Below the pieces are notes generated by a model. That model saw nothing but the letters and a program-made list of their open reading frames with translations. It had not been told where the DNA came from and did not search any database. Below, piece by piece: positions 33,838 to 44,582 of a stretch of 64,000 bases of DNA (positions within the stretch are counted from its first letter, which is position 1; each line of letters opens with the position of its first letter). The stretch is from Aspidapion aeneum (Eukaryota; Arthropoda; Insecta; Coleoptera; Brentidae), in NCBI GenBank assembly GCA_963576565.1, contig OY755042.1, positions 100,682,185 to 100,746,184 of the forward strand, read 5' to 3'. Made by a program: the position numbers and the translations under genes.

Positions 33838-35310
33838 ATTTCGGTTTCACAACGTTCTACGTCTTCCGATACCCACTCTGCACTCGTTTCTGTTTGCCCA
33901 TAATTCATCATCTAGGCCTCTCATTCTTATTTCACTGTCTATTCCTTCTCTCCAGCTTTTCCTCGGCCTTCCTCGTTTTCTTCGGCCAGTTGGTTTCCAT
34001 TGTAATATTTGTTTAGGTAGTCTTCCATCATCCATTCTTTGTAGATGTCCGTACCACACCAGTTGTTTTGTTCTTATATCATCCACTAAAGTACGTTCAC
34101 CTACTGTCATAACTTCTCTTATTCTTTGATTTGTAACTCTTTCTCTTTTTGATATCCCTGCTGCTCTTCCCCAATATTCCATCTCCGTAGCGGAAAGCAT
34201 TTTTTCTGTTCTATCTTTGATTGGCCATACTTCTGAGCCGTATGTAATAATACTTTTTACAATGGTGTTATATATAAGCTTTTTGTTATGTTTTGATATA
34301 CTTTGGTCCCAAATTATTCGATTTAATAAAGTTATTGCTTGTCTTCTTTGTACGTTTCTATCTTTTAAAGCTTTGTCTAGTGTTCCGTCAGCTGTAATTT
34401 TCAGATCTAAGTATTTATACTCATCACAGGACTGAATTCGCTGCCCAGTTTTTAAGATTAGATCCTGTTTCGTTCCACCAATACACATATACTCTGTCTT
34501 ATTGATATTAACCTCTAGTCCCCACTTATTGTACTCCTCTATTAGTTTTCGTGTCATATATTCGAGGTCGTCATAATCCTGAGCCACCACTATCTGATCA
34601 TCGGCGAAACATAAAGTATACAAGGTGGTTTCATCCAACGGAATTCCCATGTTTTGGCATTTTCTCTTCCAGACTTTAAGGACCTGTTCCAAATATATCT
34701 TGAAGAGCGTAGGCGAGATACAGCAACCTTGTTTAAGACCTTTATTTACTTGAAAGCCTTTAGTTAGTTTTGCTTTTATTTTAACTTTTGCCTTACTATT
34801 GCGGTATAACTTTTTGATGGCCTTAATTAGTTGTACGCTTATTTGTTGTCTTTTTCAACGCTTCCCAAAGTAGGTTTAGTGGTATACTATCATATGCCTT
34901 CTGCAAATCTACGTAAAGCAGATGCACCTCTTGTCATTTTATTTTCAATAACTTGGGTTATACAAAAGAGTTGATCTGAAGTCGATCTACCCGCCCTGAA
35001 ACCGGCTTGTTCTTCTGCCTCCATATCTTTATATTCGCTCTCCACTTTATTTCTTATTATTTTGCCATATATTCTGCTTAGCGTACTAGTTACAGATATA
35101 CCTCTATAATTGTCACATATATCTTTCCTTCCTTCTTTGTGTATTGTGGATATATATGACGTTTTCCACTCAGTTGGTACTACAGCTCCATTAAAATATT
35201 TCTGGAAAAGATTCCGTAATCTCCAAAACAGTTCCTTAGCATCGGGGACATATTTCCATATATTCTCCGCCAAAATCCCCCTTGAGCTTTTGTAGATATA
35301 AGGCCTCAAA
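33838..35310 (-). pseudogene. LINE reverse transcriptase, frameshifted
   Basis: Reading on the minus strand from 35309, there is a fingers domain with VVPTEWKTSYISTIHKEGRK, YRGISVTSTLSRIYGKII and EQAGFRAGRSTSDQLF. A frameshift near 34930 leads to the VHLLYVDLQKAYDS block (catalytic D), a second shift near 34850, and the 281-codon frame 34692-33847. That frame has CFADD (second catalytic site), GLEVNINKTEYMCIGG, YNTIVKSIITYGSEVW and KQLVWYGHLQRMDD, and ends in a basic GRRKRGRPRKSW segment. No endonuclease domain remains, so the copy is 5'-truncated. A shorter relative is at 12673-13486. It probably belongs to an RTE-like clade. Confidence 0.88.
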
Positions 35311-36439
35311 AGTCCTAAAAATCAGTTTTCTGCGATTTTCTCGAAAACTAATAATTTTTTTGAAAAAAGTGTAGAAAGAAAAAAATACGTAATATCATTC
35401 GTTTTATAACGAAAATTTTAGAAAAAAAGCCTAACATTTAAAAAAATATATTTTAAAATAATGTTTTTTTTATAAAAAAATTTCCGACCCTGTAGTTAAC
35501 TTGTAAAATGTTAATACTTTATATTATAAACGTTGATCCCTACTTGTACTAAACACCATGTACTTAAATTTAGTTTTTTTTTCTTTTAAGTTAAACAACT
35601 TTAAGTAAGGGTCAATAATAGCCGGACCGCCAATGGGAAAAAAAAAATTTTATACAAATTAAGTCATGTCTGAAGAAAAAAAACCTATATAAAAAAGTTC
35701 AACTTCCTGGTAGAAACAGCTTTAAAATATGCGCAAATGTGAAAATTTTAAGAAAAGTAATAAGGACGAAAATATTAATACATTTTTTTCTAGACTCAAG
35801 TAACACAAACACAAAATTCATTAATAATTTTCTAAATTGGCGCTACACAAAATTTAGTTATAATTGTCTAAATTGGCCCTATGAAACTAAGATTTTTTAA
35901 ATTACCCATAAAACTTTTTAATGGGTAGCTGTTAGGAGTAAAATTATTATTGGCGCAGGGGTTTTCGTGTTTTAGGGGCTACAGACAGACAGACTGCGAC
36001 AGCGACGGCATCTGAAAACGAGCTTTTAAAAATGGATTGAGTTATAGGCCAATGAGGGGAGTTGGGGGGAGGTTTTGAATCGATTGTAGTTTTGCGCCGC
36101 AGACGAAAATTTGGTGATAATTATACTAAATATGCTATATTTTACGCGTTTTTGTTTCAGGTAATGACTAATAATATAATAAAAAAATTGTTATTATTGG
36201 ATGTTGTTGTGAAATTTAGAAAAAGGGTAGTTAGGGATTTGTTATAAGTACTTATTTATTTAGTATTTTGAAATGCATTAACATTTTATCAATATTGGTT
36301 TATTTGGTTATTTTATTATTCTCTATGTTTATATATATACCTTGTTAAAATTGTTTTGAGTATTTTTAAATGAAAATCGTTTTTTGTTTTTATTATTTTA
36401 AAATTTAAACTTTTATTTTTGCTAGGTATGTCTATAACC
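35311..36439. other. AT-rich sequence beside the BEL insertion
   Basis: A few phrases recur (TTCTAAATTGGC, AATTGGCCCTATG near 35830-35880) but no element or gene can be named. The BEL/Pao element was inserted at the right edge. Confidence 0.3.
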
Positions 36440-36444
36440 ACGCT

Positions 36445-37155
36445 TGGGGCTCCCTGACGGTCCAGATAGGAGAGTTGTCTGGAATTTAACGGTGTCAGAT
36501 GTGGACTGTAATTTTAAGGGAATAAGGTCATAGGCTAAGCTGGTACAAGGGATTCTGAAATGGTCTAGTTTACCTTCTAGGTTAGTGTAGCAATAAACAA
36601 ATGTATGTAAGGTAAAAATAATGCATTTTCACTTACCATTTTTATACAGGAAGCGGAACTCATGGGAGGACACGCTGTTAAACCGTGCTTTTTGCACCCC
36701 ACATGAATGTGGTAGGAGAGTCGCTAACACGCGTGTATTATCGTTCGAAGGCGAAACGGTTCTCTGTGTTGCTGCAGCAGGTATTCGCTACTGCGTTCAT
36801 TCTCCCACATGGCACCCAGTGGCGTCGTTAATCCATAGGCGTAGGAGAAAAGGAATTAAGTAGGAAGGAATGAGATTACGAAGGTCCATATTAAAGGAAC
36901 TAGGAACCTTAGTAATTCAAAATGCATTTTATGTAAAGTAAATTAATTATAGCAAATTGTAATATTTGCCTCTAAAACCGCGGGAGTTTCAAATGCAAAT
37001 AACCCAGTAATTTTAAGTACTTAATTAGTTAATTAATACTAAATAAACAAAAAATAGAAAATGCTCTAGTGAATCACCAAATAGCCTAATTCGAACCAAT
37101 TTGGTAAATTATAGTAAAAAGAACATATTTACAAAAAGGAAGGCGGGACGAACCA
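36445..37155 (-). repeat. 3' LTR of BEL/Pao element
   Basis: 711 bp, TGGGGCTCCCTG to GGGACGAACCA on the plus strand, the same as the partner at 43598-44308 as far as I can read. It holds an 80-codon plus-strand open frame (36621-36863), antisense to the element, present also in the other LTR. Its left flank carries ACGCT. Confidence 0.95.
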
Positions 37156-37169
37156 TTTCCCACCCCCCT
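37156..37169 (-). other. Polypurine tract
   Basis: On the minus strand this reads AGGGGGGTGGGAAA and directly abuts the 3' LTR. In LTR elements such a tract primes plus-strand DNA synthesis. Its position fixes the LTR boundary independently of the LTR alignment. Confidence 0.88.
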
Positions 37170-37197
37170 GAGAATGCCCAGGGGCATTTCAGAGAGT

Positions 37198-40100
37198 TTA
37201 ATTTGTAGGCAGGGCGCATAGTTTTACCAAAGGCCGTTTGTAGGTACCTTTAGTAGTCTTTACAATAGCAACCCGTGGAACATTATCAGAACCTTTAATA
37301 AGGTCTTCAATGCGGCCTAGGGGCCAATCCAATGGAGTGGAATTTTCATCTTTGATCAGTACCATAGTACCAATATCAATGGAAGCAAGAGGTTGGTGCC
37401 ATTTGGCTCGCTGTTGCAAAGTGTGCAAATATTCGCGATGCCAGCGAATCCAAAAATCGCGGTGCATTCTTTGCAACAGTTGCCACCTGGACAGCCTGTT
37501 TAACGCAATATCGCAGTAGTTTGGATCGGGTATTGTACCTGGAGGCCTCAAATTTAAAAAATTATTAGGAGTCAAGACCGCCAGATCAGTAGGATCGGTG
37601 CTTAAGGCACATAAAGGACGTGAGTTCATTATGGCTTCAACTTGGGTTAAAACCGTATTTAATTCCTCATAGGTGAGTATTTGATTTCCAACTACCCTGT
37701 GAAGATGAGTCTTTAAAGATTTAATGTTTGATTCCCAAATGCCTCCCATGTGGGGAGCAGCAGGTGGGTTAAAAGACCAAACTATACCTTCCCCCTTCAC
37801 GCAATCAGAAAAAATTTGTCGCAAGTATTTTTCAGAGGCCACGAAGTTGGTCCCGCAGTCTGAAGAGATCTTTGAGCATAGTCCTCTTCTAGCTATGAAG
37901 CGGCGCAGAGCAGCCAGAAAGGCTTCTGATGTCATATCAGAGACTAACTCTAAATGCACGGCTTTAACAGCGCAACAGATAAATAAACAGACATATGCTT
38001 TCATGGGTTTTGCACCTCTGGTCCGACCAAGAGTAATCGTGAACGGACCACAAAAATCTATACCTACATTTTCGAACACCTTTGCTTCGGAAACTCTAAA
38101 TTTCGGTAGGTTACCCATAGGGGGTTGAAGGGAGTTAGGTTTACTTTTCCAGCAAGTATGGCAAGAACTTAAAACTTTTCTCACTACCTTTTTAGCAGAC
38201 AATACCCAGAAGTTTTGCATTAGTAAAAAAGTTGTGGTCTGTATACCACAATGAAGATTGCTGCGATGCAAATCTAAAATCAGTAATTCAGTGAATTTTG
38301 CACTAGAAGGCAAAAGAATTGGAAATTTTTTATCGTATGATAAATTTGAATGGCATAAACGGCCTCCAACACGAAGCAAATCGTAGCTTTCATTATGCAA
38401 AAATGGACATAATTTTTGAAAAGCTTTTGGAAGCTGTTTCTTATCTTTTAGTAATTCAATTTCTTTTTGGAAAGAAAAAGATTGTACGCATTTCGAAATA
38501 AAAAGTAAGCTTTTGTAGTAATCCTGATTTGTAAGGTAATCAGTAGCAAAATTGTATGAGGGATTTTTAAACTTTTGTAACCCTCGCAACAAGTAAGCAA
38601 CTATTCTCTTAATTTTAAAAAGAGAACTGTATTTTTCAAACAAGTTGTTTACATAATATTCAACTGTTTGTTCGCAAGTAAAAACGTTAAAAATATTTTT
38701 TCGCTGTTCTTCCAAAACTGCATTCCCATCGTAAGTAACTGTCATAAAATCCCAAGTATTTGTAGGTTGGTTTAGAAAGGAAGGCCCTTCTAACCAAAAA
38801 TAAAATCTTTGTAAATCAGAGGGATACATTTCCCTAGTACCGCAGTCAGCAGGATTTTGTTCAGTAGGAACATAATGCCAAAACTCAGGGCTAATTCTTC
38901 CTTGTATATAGGCAGTTCTATTCGAAACAAATGTTTTAAATTTGTGAGGAGATCCCTGAATCCAAGATAAGGTCACTGTGCTATCAGTAAAAGCAAGAAT
39001 TTTATCAAATTTAATTTTTTCCGAGAACGTTTCTAGTAAAAAATCCATTAATTTAGCCAACAAAACAGCTCCTAAAAGCTCTAGTCTTGGTAAAGTTAGT
39101 TTACGACGCAACGGTGCGACTCTAGATTTACTACAAACAAAAAAAACTTTAATGTTTCCATCAGAATAAAAAATTCGAATATAAGCGACAGCACAATAGG
39201 CCCGTTCTGAACTATCGCAAAATCCTACTAGCTGGATTTGACTAGCATTAGGCAAAATTATTTGACGAGGAATTTTAACAGAATGCAAAAACTTTAATTC
39301 ATTTTTAAATTTTTCCCATTTAAAAACAATTTCCGGACTGACAGGGTCGTCCCAGTTTAAGTCTTCTGCCCAGCAGTATTGAACAATTAATTTTAAAATT
39401 AAAACTATTGGCGCCAAAAAAGACAGAGGGTCGTAAATGCGGGCCAAATTACTTAAAATTGTTCTTTTAGTGCATGTTTGGAGAGAACAGTCGAAAGTAT
39501 AAAAAAATTCATCAGTATGAGGGTTCCAATTTAAACCGAGAATTTTCAAAGTTGAATTTTCAGCATCTAAATCGAGAGAAAGAGCCTTCATCGAAATGTG
39601 TGACTCAGGAAGATCGGATAGTAACTCGGGACAATTGCTCGCCCATTTACGCAATTCGAATCCACCTCGGCTAAGTAGCTCGATTAATTGATTTTTCATC
39701 TCAGTGGCCTTAAAAAAGTCATCACTTCCCGAAATCACATCATCGACAAAAACTGCCTCCTCAATGATTTTTGAGGCAAGAGGAAGGTCCTCATGCTCTC
39801 TAGCAAGTTGCAGCAAAGTTCTGATAGCCAAAAAGGGGCTACAAGAGACCCCGAATAAAACTCTATTTATTTCGAAGTCTTGAATAGGCTGGTTAGGATC
39901 AAACCTCCAAACTATTCTTTGAAAATTAGTTTGACTAGGGTCAACTAAAATCATCCTGTACATTTGACGGATGTCGCAACAAAAGCAAAATTTATGCAAA
40001 CGATAAAGTAATAAAATTTTTTGTAAGTCCCTTTGTAAAGGGGGCCCAGTATAAACAGCGTTGTTGAGCGAGATTTTGCCAGGGGCGTGCATGCTCGCAT

Positions 40101-42489
40101 CAAAAACCACCCTCAGGGGGGTGCTAGTAGAATCTTTTTTAAACACCGCATGGTGTGCAATATAAAAATGATTTGAAATTTCGGTCGGCAAAGGTGCAGA
40201 AACCGGTTGCATATGATTATTATCTAAATAATCTTGTAAAACAGAGCTGTAGGCAGCATAAAAATCAGAGTTTTGTAGCAATTTCTTCTCAAGGGAGAAA
40301 AAACGACGTACGGCAATGGATCGAGTGTCGCCAAAATCTGGAGCAGTAACTTTAAATGGTAAAGATACAATATATCTCCCCTCCTCATTTTTTGAGGTAG
40401 TTTTCAAAAAATAATTTTCGCAAAACTCATCTTCGGGGTCAATGGCCTTGACATTAGGTATGTCATCTATTTGCCAAAATCGTTGTAGATTTTTATCTAA
40501 ATTGACAAAAGAATCGTTCATTGACGTAGTAAAAAATGTTTTAATTTGATTTGTAGTTGAAGGTGAAAGTGAAAGATTGCCCATTATTCCCCAACCAAAA
40601 ATAGTATTAATGCAGACGGGGTTGTTGGGTCCCGTAGACAAACGACCATCTAGCAAAATGTAAGGGTACACATCGCCGCCCAACAATAAATCAATTTTAT
40701 CGCTTTTATTAAAGCCTGGGTCAGCTAGTGCTAAGTTGGCGAGAAAAGGAAAACTTTTAATCGAAAATGAGGAATGAGGTAAATCACTACAAATTTTATC
40801 GAGTATTATCGCATCAAAATTAAAAACAAAATTATTATCACGCAAAGAGGATATATTGCAATTAATTCCAGATTTTGCCGAAGTTGTCATTCGATCTAAG
40901 CTTTGTAGAGTCATGGCGATATTAAATTTAGGAAGGCCCAAACTATCAGCACATGACTTAGATATAAATGAAGATTGAGCACCAGAGTCACAGATGGCGC
41001 GCACTGTGTGCCAATTTTGAAAAACATCCTGTATTTGTATTAAAGCGGTACAGAGAAGTACTTCGCGATCATTTAAAGACATACCAGTAACAATGGTGTT
41101 AGTGGTTCTATTAAATTCGGTAGCCACGGGGCTCCTCGGGGGTTGCACTGCAGAAGTAGAGGGGCTACTCGCAGAACTAGGTGTAGAATTAATAGGAAAA
41201 AAATGTAAGAGACTGTGATGAAATTGGCCACAATGTAAACATCTTTTTTCTGATTTGCATTGCTGGGGTAAATTATGCTTTGAGGCCAAACAGTTGACAC
41301 ACGCTTTATGTTGTTTAACAATCTCAAAACGTTGCTGGGGAGTTTTCGCCAAAAAATTAGGACATCTGTATATTATATGATCGCCACTTTTACAGAGAAA
41401 ACAAAATTTTTGAGGGTTTGGAGTATTATTTAAGCCACTTTGGCCATTTGGAGACTGGGAGGCATTTTTGGAGGCTCTCTGAGTATTAGCAAACAAAGCA
41501 GATCGATTTTGAAACTTTGCTTGATTTTTCGGACTTGAAGTTGACAAATCTTTATTTTTTAAGTAATCTTGAGTTTGTTGTATTTGTTCCAACGCAATGC
41601 AATGGCTAGAAACAAAAGCACGAATTTTATCATAAGAGGGGATCTCATTGGAGCAATAATTTTGCTCAAATGCCTTGCGCGTGGTTAGGTCCAACCTATC
41701 CAAGAGCATTTGTGCCATAATATAATCCCAAAACTCCGTTTTAAAACCCATGACTTTTAAAGCACTTAAGTTTTTCGAAAAACAATCAAGCAAATTCCTC
41801 AAATTCGTAGCATTCTCTTTAGTAAGAGGAGAGAAGCCTTCAATTGCCTTCCAGTGAAGGTAAGCTTGTAATCGTTTATTTGTATACCTATCCACCAAGG
41901 TGTGGTAGGCATTTAAATAATTCTCAGCAAGGATAGGAATGTCAGAAATGACATCCAGGGCAGGGCCCTTTAAATTAGAAAAAAGCAAATTGAATTTTTC
42001 AAAGTTTCCCAGCGACCTATTATTGTGCACGGTAGCATTAAAGGCTTGCAAAAAGGTTGGAAACTCCTTAAATTCCCCTTGAAAAAGAGGTATTTTTATC
42101 CTAGGCAGTAAACCATGCTGGTCTGTGGAGGCACAGGGACTGCCCATGGGATTTATCGTACTGCTCAAAAGCCCTCCATCTTCAAAGGGTAGTTCGAAAA
42201 GTTCGTAAAATATAGTGGAAATCTCGTCACAGCGTTTGCAAAAGTCCATAAACACTTTGTTTTCTACTACTAAGCGATCCTCATCAGAGGCTACCAACGT
42301 CAACAAAGTATTATGGTGCTTTTCAAAATCTTTTTTGATTTTTGACAATGTCCGAAATTTGACTTTAAAGCCGCTGTGATAGGCAGGGTCATTTTTTGCG
42401 AGGGTCGCGGATTCAATGATCAAATTTAGCTGTGAAATCGCACTATAGCGCAAGGCTTTAGCCTTTAAAATTTTATCCGAACTAGACAT
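37198..42489 (-). CDS. BEL/Pao gag-pol polyprotein, intact (1763 aa)
   Basis: One frame encodes all enzymes needed to copy and insert the element. Residues 1-360 are Gag-like (DUF1759 type, GEFKEFPTFLQAF near 138-150). Zinc-knuckle-type motifs lie at 363-376, 397-411 and 417-429. The aspartic protease has DSGA at 501-504. Reverse transcriptase spans about 760-950, with the first Asp in CCDIRQMYRM (839) and FVDD at 914-917. RNase H has D1092, E1137, D1169 and D1215. Integrase has a zinc-binding H1408/H1413/C1443/C1446 and D1478, D1544, E1586. The C-terminal DUF5641-type domain is at about 1665-1758. The length is normal for the family. There is no stop, frameshift or missing catalytic residue, and no envelope domain. 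The first Met is taken as the start, 1.1 kb inside the 5' LTR. Confidence 0.96.
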   Translation of the reverse strand: MSSSDKILKAKALRYSAISQLNLIIESATLAKNDPAYHSGFKVKFRTLSKIKKDFEKHHNTLLTLVASDEDRLVVENKVFMDFCKRCDEISTIFYELFELPFEDGGLLSSTINPMGSPCASTDQHGLLPRIKIPLFQGEFKEFPTFLQAFNATVHNNRSLGNFEKFNLLFSNLKGPALDVISDIPILAENYLNAYHTLVDRYTNKRLQAYLHWKAIEGFSPLTKENATNLRNLLDCFSKNLSALKVMGFKTEFWDYIMAQMLLDRLDLTTRKAFEQNYCSNEIPSYDKIRAFVSSHCIALEQIQQTQDYLKNKDLSTSSPKNQAKFQNRSALFANTQRASKNASQSPNGQSGLNNTPNPQKFCFLCKSGDHIIYRCPNFLAKTPQQRFEIVKQHKACVNCLASKHNLPQQCKSEKRCLHCGQFHHSLLHFFPINSTPSSASSPSTSAVQPPRSPVATEFNRTTNTIVTGMSLNDREVLLCTALIQIQDVFQNWHTVRAICDSGAQSSFISKSCADSLGLPKFNIAMTLQSLDRMTTSAKSGINCNISSLRDNNFVFNFDAIILDKICSDLPHSSFSIKSFPFLANLALADPGFNKSDKIDLLLGGDVYPYILLDGRLSTGPNNPVCINTIFGWGIMGNLSLSPSTTNQIKTFFTTSMNDSFVNLDKNLQRFWQIDDIPNVKAIDPEDEFCENYFLKTTSKNEEGRYIVSLPFKVTAPDFGDTRSIAVRRFFSLEKKLLQNSDFYAAYSSVLQDYLDNNHMQPVSAPLPTEISNHFYIAHHAVFKKDSTSTPLRVVFDASMHAPGKISLNNAVYTGPPLQRDLQKILLLYRLHKFCFCCDIRQMYRMILVDPSQTNFQRIVWRFDPNQPIQDFEINRVLFGVSCSPFLAIRTLLQLAREHEDLPLASKIIEEAVFVDDVISGSDDFFKATEMKNQLIELLSRGGFELRKWASNCPELLSDLPESHISMKALSLDLDAENSTLKILGLNWNPHTDEFFYTFDCSLQTCTKRTILSNLARIYDPLSFLAPIVLILKLIVQYCWAEDLNWDDPVSPEIVFKWEKFKNELKFLHSVKIPRQIILPNASQIQLVGFCDSSERAYCAVAYIRIFYSDGNIKVFFVCSKSRVAPLRRKLTLPRLELLGAVLLAKLMDFLLETFSEKIKFDKILAFTDSTVTLSWIQGSPHKFKTFVSNRTAYIQGRISPEFWHYVPTEQNPADCGTREMYPSDLQRFYFWLEGPSFLNQPTNTWDFMTVTYDGNAVLEEQRKNIFNVFTCEQTVEYYVNNLFEKYSSLFKIKRIVAYLLRGLQKFKNPSYNFATDYLTNQDYYKSLLFISKCVQSFSFQKEIELLKDKKQLPKAFQKLCPFLHNESYDLLRVGGRLCHSNLSYDKKFPILLPSSAKFTELLILDLHRSNLHCGIQTTTFLLMQNFWVLSAKKVVRKVLSSCHTCWKSKPNSLQPPMGNLPKFRVSEAKVFENVGIDFCGPFTITLGRTRGAKPMKAYVCLFICCAVKAVHLELVSDMTSEAFLAALRRFIARRGLCSKISSDCGTNFVASEKYLRQIFSDCVKGEGIVWSFNPPAAPHMGGIWESNIKSLKTHLHRVVGNQILTYEELNTVLTQVEAIMNSRPLCALSTDPTDLAVLTPNNFLNLRPPGTIPDPNYCDIALNRLSRWQLLQRMHRDFWIRWHREYLHTLQQRAKWHQPLASIDIGTMVLIKDENSTPLDWPLGRIEDLIKGSDNVPRVAIVKTTKGTYKRPLVKLCALPTN

Positions 42490-43597
42490 GATTTAAAAAA
42501 AAATCCAAAAAATAATTGACAAAAATTAGGTAAACTGAAAAAAAAATCAAAATTTGGACACCCTGTATAAATATTAATGTCCTACGTTTAATTACAATAA
42601 TCAAACTATAAGCGCACAAAAGTAAAGAAAATACCCGATGCAAACTAATGATAACAAAAAACTTGTGTATAAGTTTTTTTATCTTCGCCTCGCGAATTCA
42701 AATAAGTAGGTACCTACTATGTATTAAATTTAAAAATAAATACCTACAAATCAAAAGCATTTAATTTGGTAAAACTATTTATCTGCCTTTACACGAAAAC
42801 AAATTCTCAAGTTAAGAATTAAATTTCCTTCAAAATTTATTATGCACGCAAAAAATGGATACAATCATAGCCATTTGCAGACAGATATTATAATAGTAAA
42901 TTAGAAATAGATATATTCATAGCAATTTTTACGCAAAAACGAATATAGTAAAGCATCCGCAATCGGATATAGTCATAGCAATTTGCAATAAGCAAAAATG
43001 AATAAGGCAATGTGGAGATTTTTTTCGAGCAAATTGGATATAATTATAGCAATCCACAAATGTGAAGGCACAACGGCTAAAATAATAGCACTTTGCAGAC
43101 ACTATTTTAAACTATTTCCAGTGACAAACAAAAAAACACCCAAATTCCATACGGTTTTTTTTTTACAAAAAAGAAACGAAAAAACTTGATTTATTCGAAA
43201 CAAAAAAAAGCATAGTAGTTTACAGATTTTATCTGTGTTTGGTTTTTCGCATGAAAAGGCTAAATTTATTGTTAAAAATATTTAATTTTTACACAAAAAA
43301 AAATCGCAAAATGTATTTTAGAAACCTAGGGGTTTTCTAAAGTAGGCATGTAAGAAAAACAAGGGTTTTTCTTGCATTTGTTTTTACACAAAAAAAATCG
43401 CAAAATGTATTTTAGAAACCTAGGGGTTTTCTAAAGTAGGCATGTAAGAAAAACAAGGGTTTTTCTTGCATTTGAAACCAGTAAAAAAGGCATTTAGGAA
43501 AAACAAGGGTTTTTCTTGCATTTGAAACCAGTAAAAAAAACTAACCTAAAAAGGCAAAAAAACGATTCCAGAAATCCGGGTCGCTAAGGATCAAAAA
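42490..43597 (-). repeat. BEL leader with tandem repeats
   Basis: The untranslated leader between 5' LTR and polyprotein contains two repeat types. At 43286-43380 and 43381-43474 a 94/95-bp unit (landmark AACCTAGGGGTTTTCTAAAG) is duplicated almost exactly. A 50-bp part (GGCATnTAnGAAAAACAAGG) is then repeated once more at 43439/43489. At about 42855-43100 a looser ~60-bp unit (GGATAtAnTCATAGCAATTT) occurs four to five times. Such repeats could affect packaging or translation; that is inference. Confidence 0.8.
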
Positions 43598-44308
43598 TGG
43601 GGCTCCCTGACGGTCCAGATAGGAGAGTTGTCTGGAATTTAACGGTGTCAGATGTGGACTGTAATTTTAAGGGAATAAGGTCATAGGCTAAGCTGGTACA
43701 AGGGATTCTGAAATGGTCTAGTTTACCTTCTAGGTTAGTGTAGCAATAAACAAATGTATGTAAGGTAAAAATAATGCATTTTCACTTACCATTTTTATAC
43801 AGGAAGCGGAACTCATGGGAGGACACGCTGTTAAACCGTGCTTTTTGCACCCCACATGAATGTGGTAGGAGAGTCGCTAACACGCGTGTATTATCGTTCG
43901 AAGGCGAAACGGTTCTCTGTGTTGCTGCAGCAGGTATTCGCTACTGCGTTCATTCTCCCACATGGCACCCAGTGGCGTCGTTAATCCATAGGCGTAGGAG
44001 AAAAGGAATTAAGTAGGAAGGAATGAGATTACGAAGGTCCATATTAAAGGAACTAGGAACCTTAGTAATTCAAAATGCATTTTATGTAAAGTAAATTAAT
44101 TATAGCAAATTGTAATATTTGCCTCTAAAACCGCGGGAGTTTCAAATGCAAATAACCCAGTAATTTTAAGTACTTAATTAGTTAATTAATACTAAATAAA
44201 CAAAAAATAGAAAATGCTCTAGTGAATCACCAAATAGCCTAATTCGAACCAATTTGGTAAATTATAGTAAAAAGAACATATTTACAAAAAGGAAGGCGGG
44301 ACGAACCA
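43598..44308 (-). repeat. 5' LTR of BEL/Pao element
   Basis: 711 bp, the same as 36445-37155 by eye. It should contain the element's promoter, reading leftwards. The right flank ACGCT (44309-44313) is the second copy of the target duplication. Confidence 0.95.
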
Positions 44309-44582
44309 ACGCTAATAGAATAATTTTACAAATTTTAAATTTATAAGCAGAAAGCACGCCCCTTACTTTATTGCGTAAATCTAAGATTTTGAAAACATAT
44401 AATTATTTATACAACACCAACCAAATGTTTTTGTTCAGCGTTGAAAATATTACCAAAGAATATTTCCTTATTTGGAGATCCTACACAAAAATATTTTGTG
44501 GGCACGAATGCTTTGTAAAAATAGATTTTGGGTGTAGTAATGGGAGTGGGTGCCAAAAAAAAATCTAAAGAGACGACTAATA

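Larger units (their letters stand above)
36445..44308 (-). mobile_element. Complete BEL/Pao LTR retrotransposon
   Basis: This is a 7,864-bp element on the minus strand. Its two 711-bp LTRs start TG and end CA. It is flanked by the 5-bp duplication ACGCT (36440-36444 and 44309-44313), the length usual for this order. Order in its own direction: 5' LTR (43598-44308), leader of ~1.1 kb with tandem repeats, one polyprotein (42489-37198), polypurine tract (37169-37156), 3' LTR (36445-37155). I saw no difference between the LTRs over their full length. With an unbroken ORF this means a very recent insertion, possibly still mobile. No envelope ORF is present. No clean TGG-type primer binding site is seen directly inside the 5' LTR. 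Confidence 0.96.

Noticed and set aside
37310..40349. Several 60-134-codon plus-strand open frames
   Set aside because: They lie antisense to the BEL polyprotein, whose minus-strand frame is fully supported by domains.
43286..43540. CRISPR-like repeats
   Set aside because: The units are contiguous tandem copies without unique spacers, inside a retrotransposon leader of a eukaryotic genome.
42490..43597. Envelope or accessory gene of an errantivirus-like element
   Set aside because: The leader contains only repeats and short frames, and nothing lies between the polyprotein stop and the polypurine tract, so there is no room for an envelope gene.
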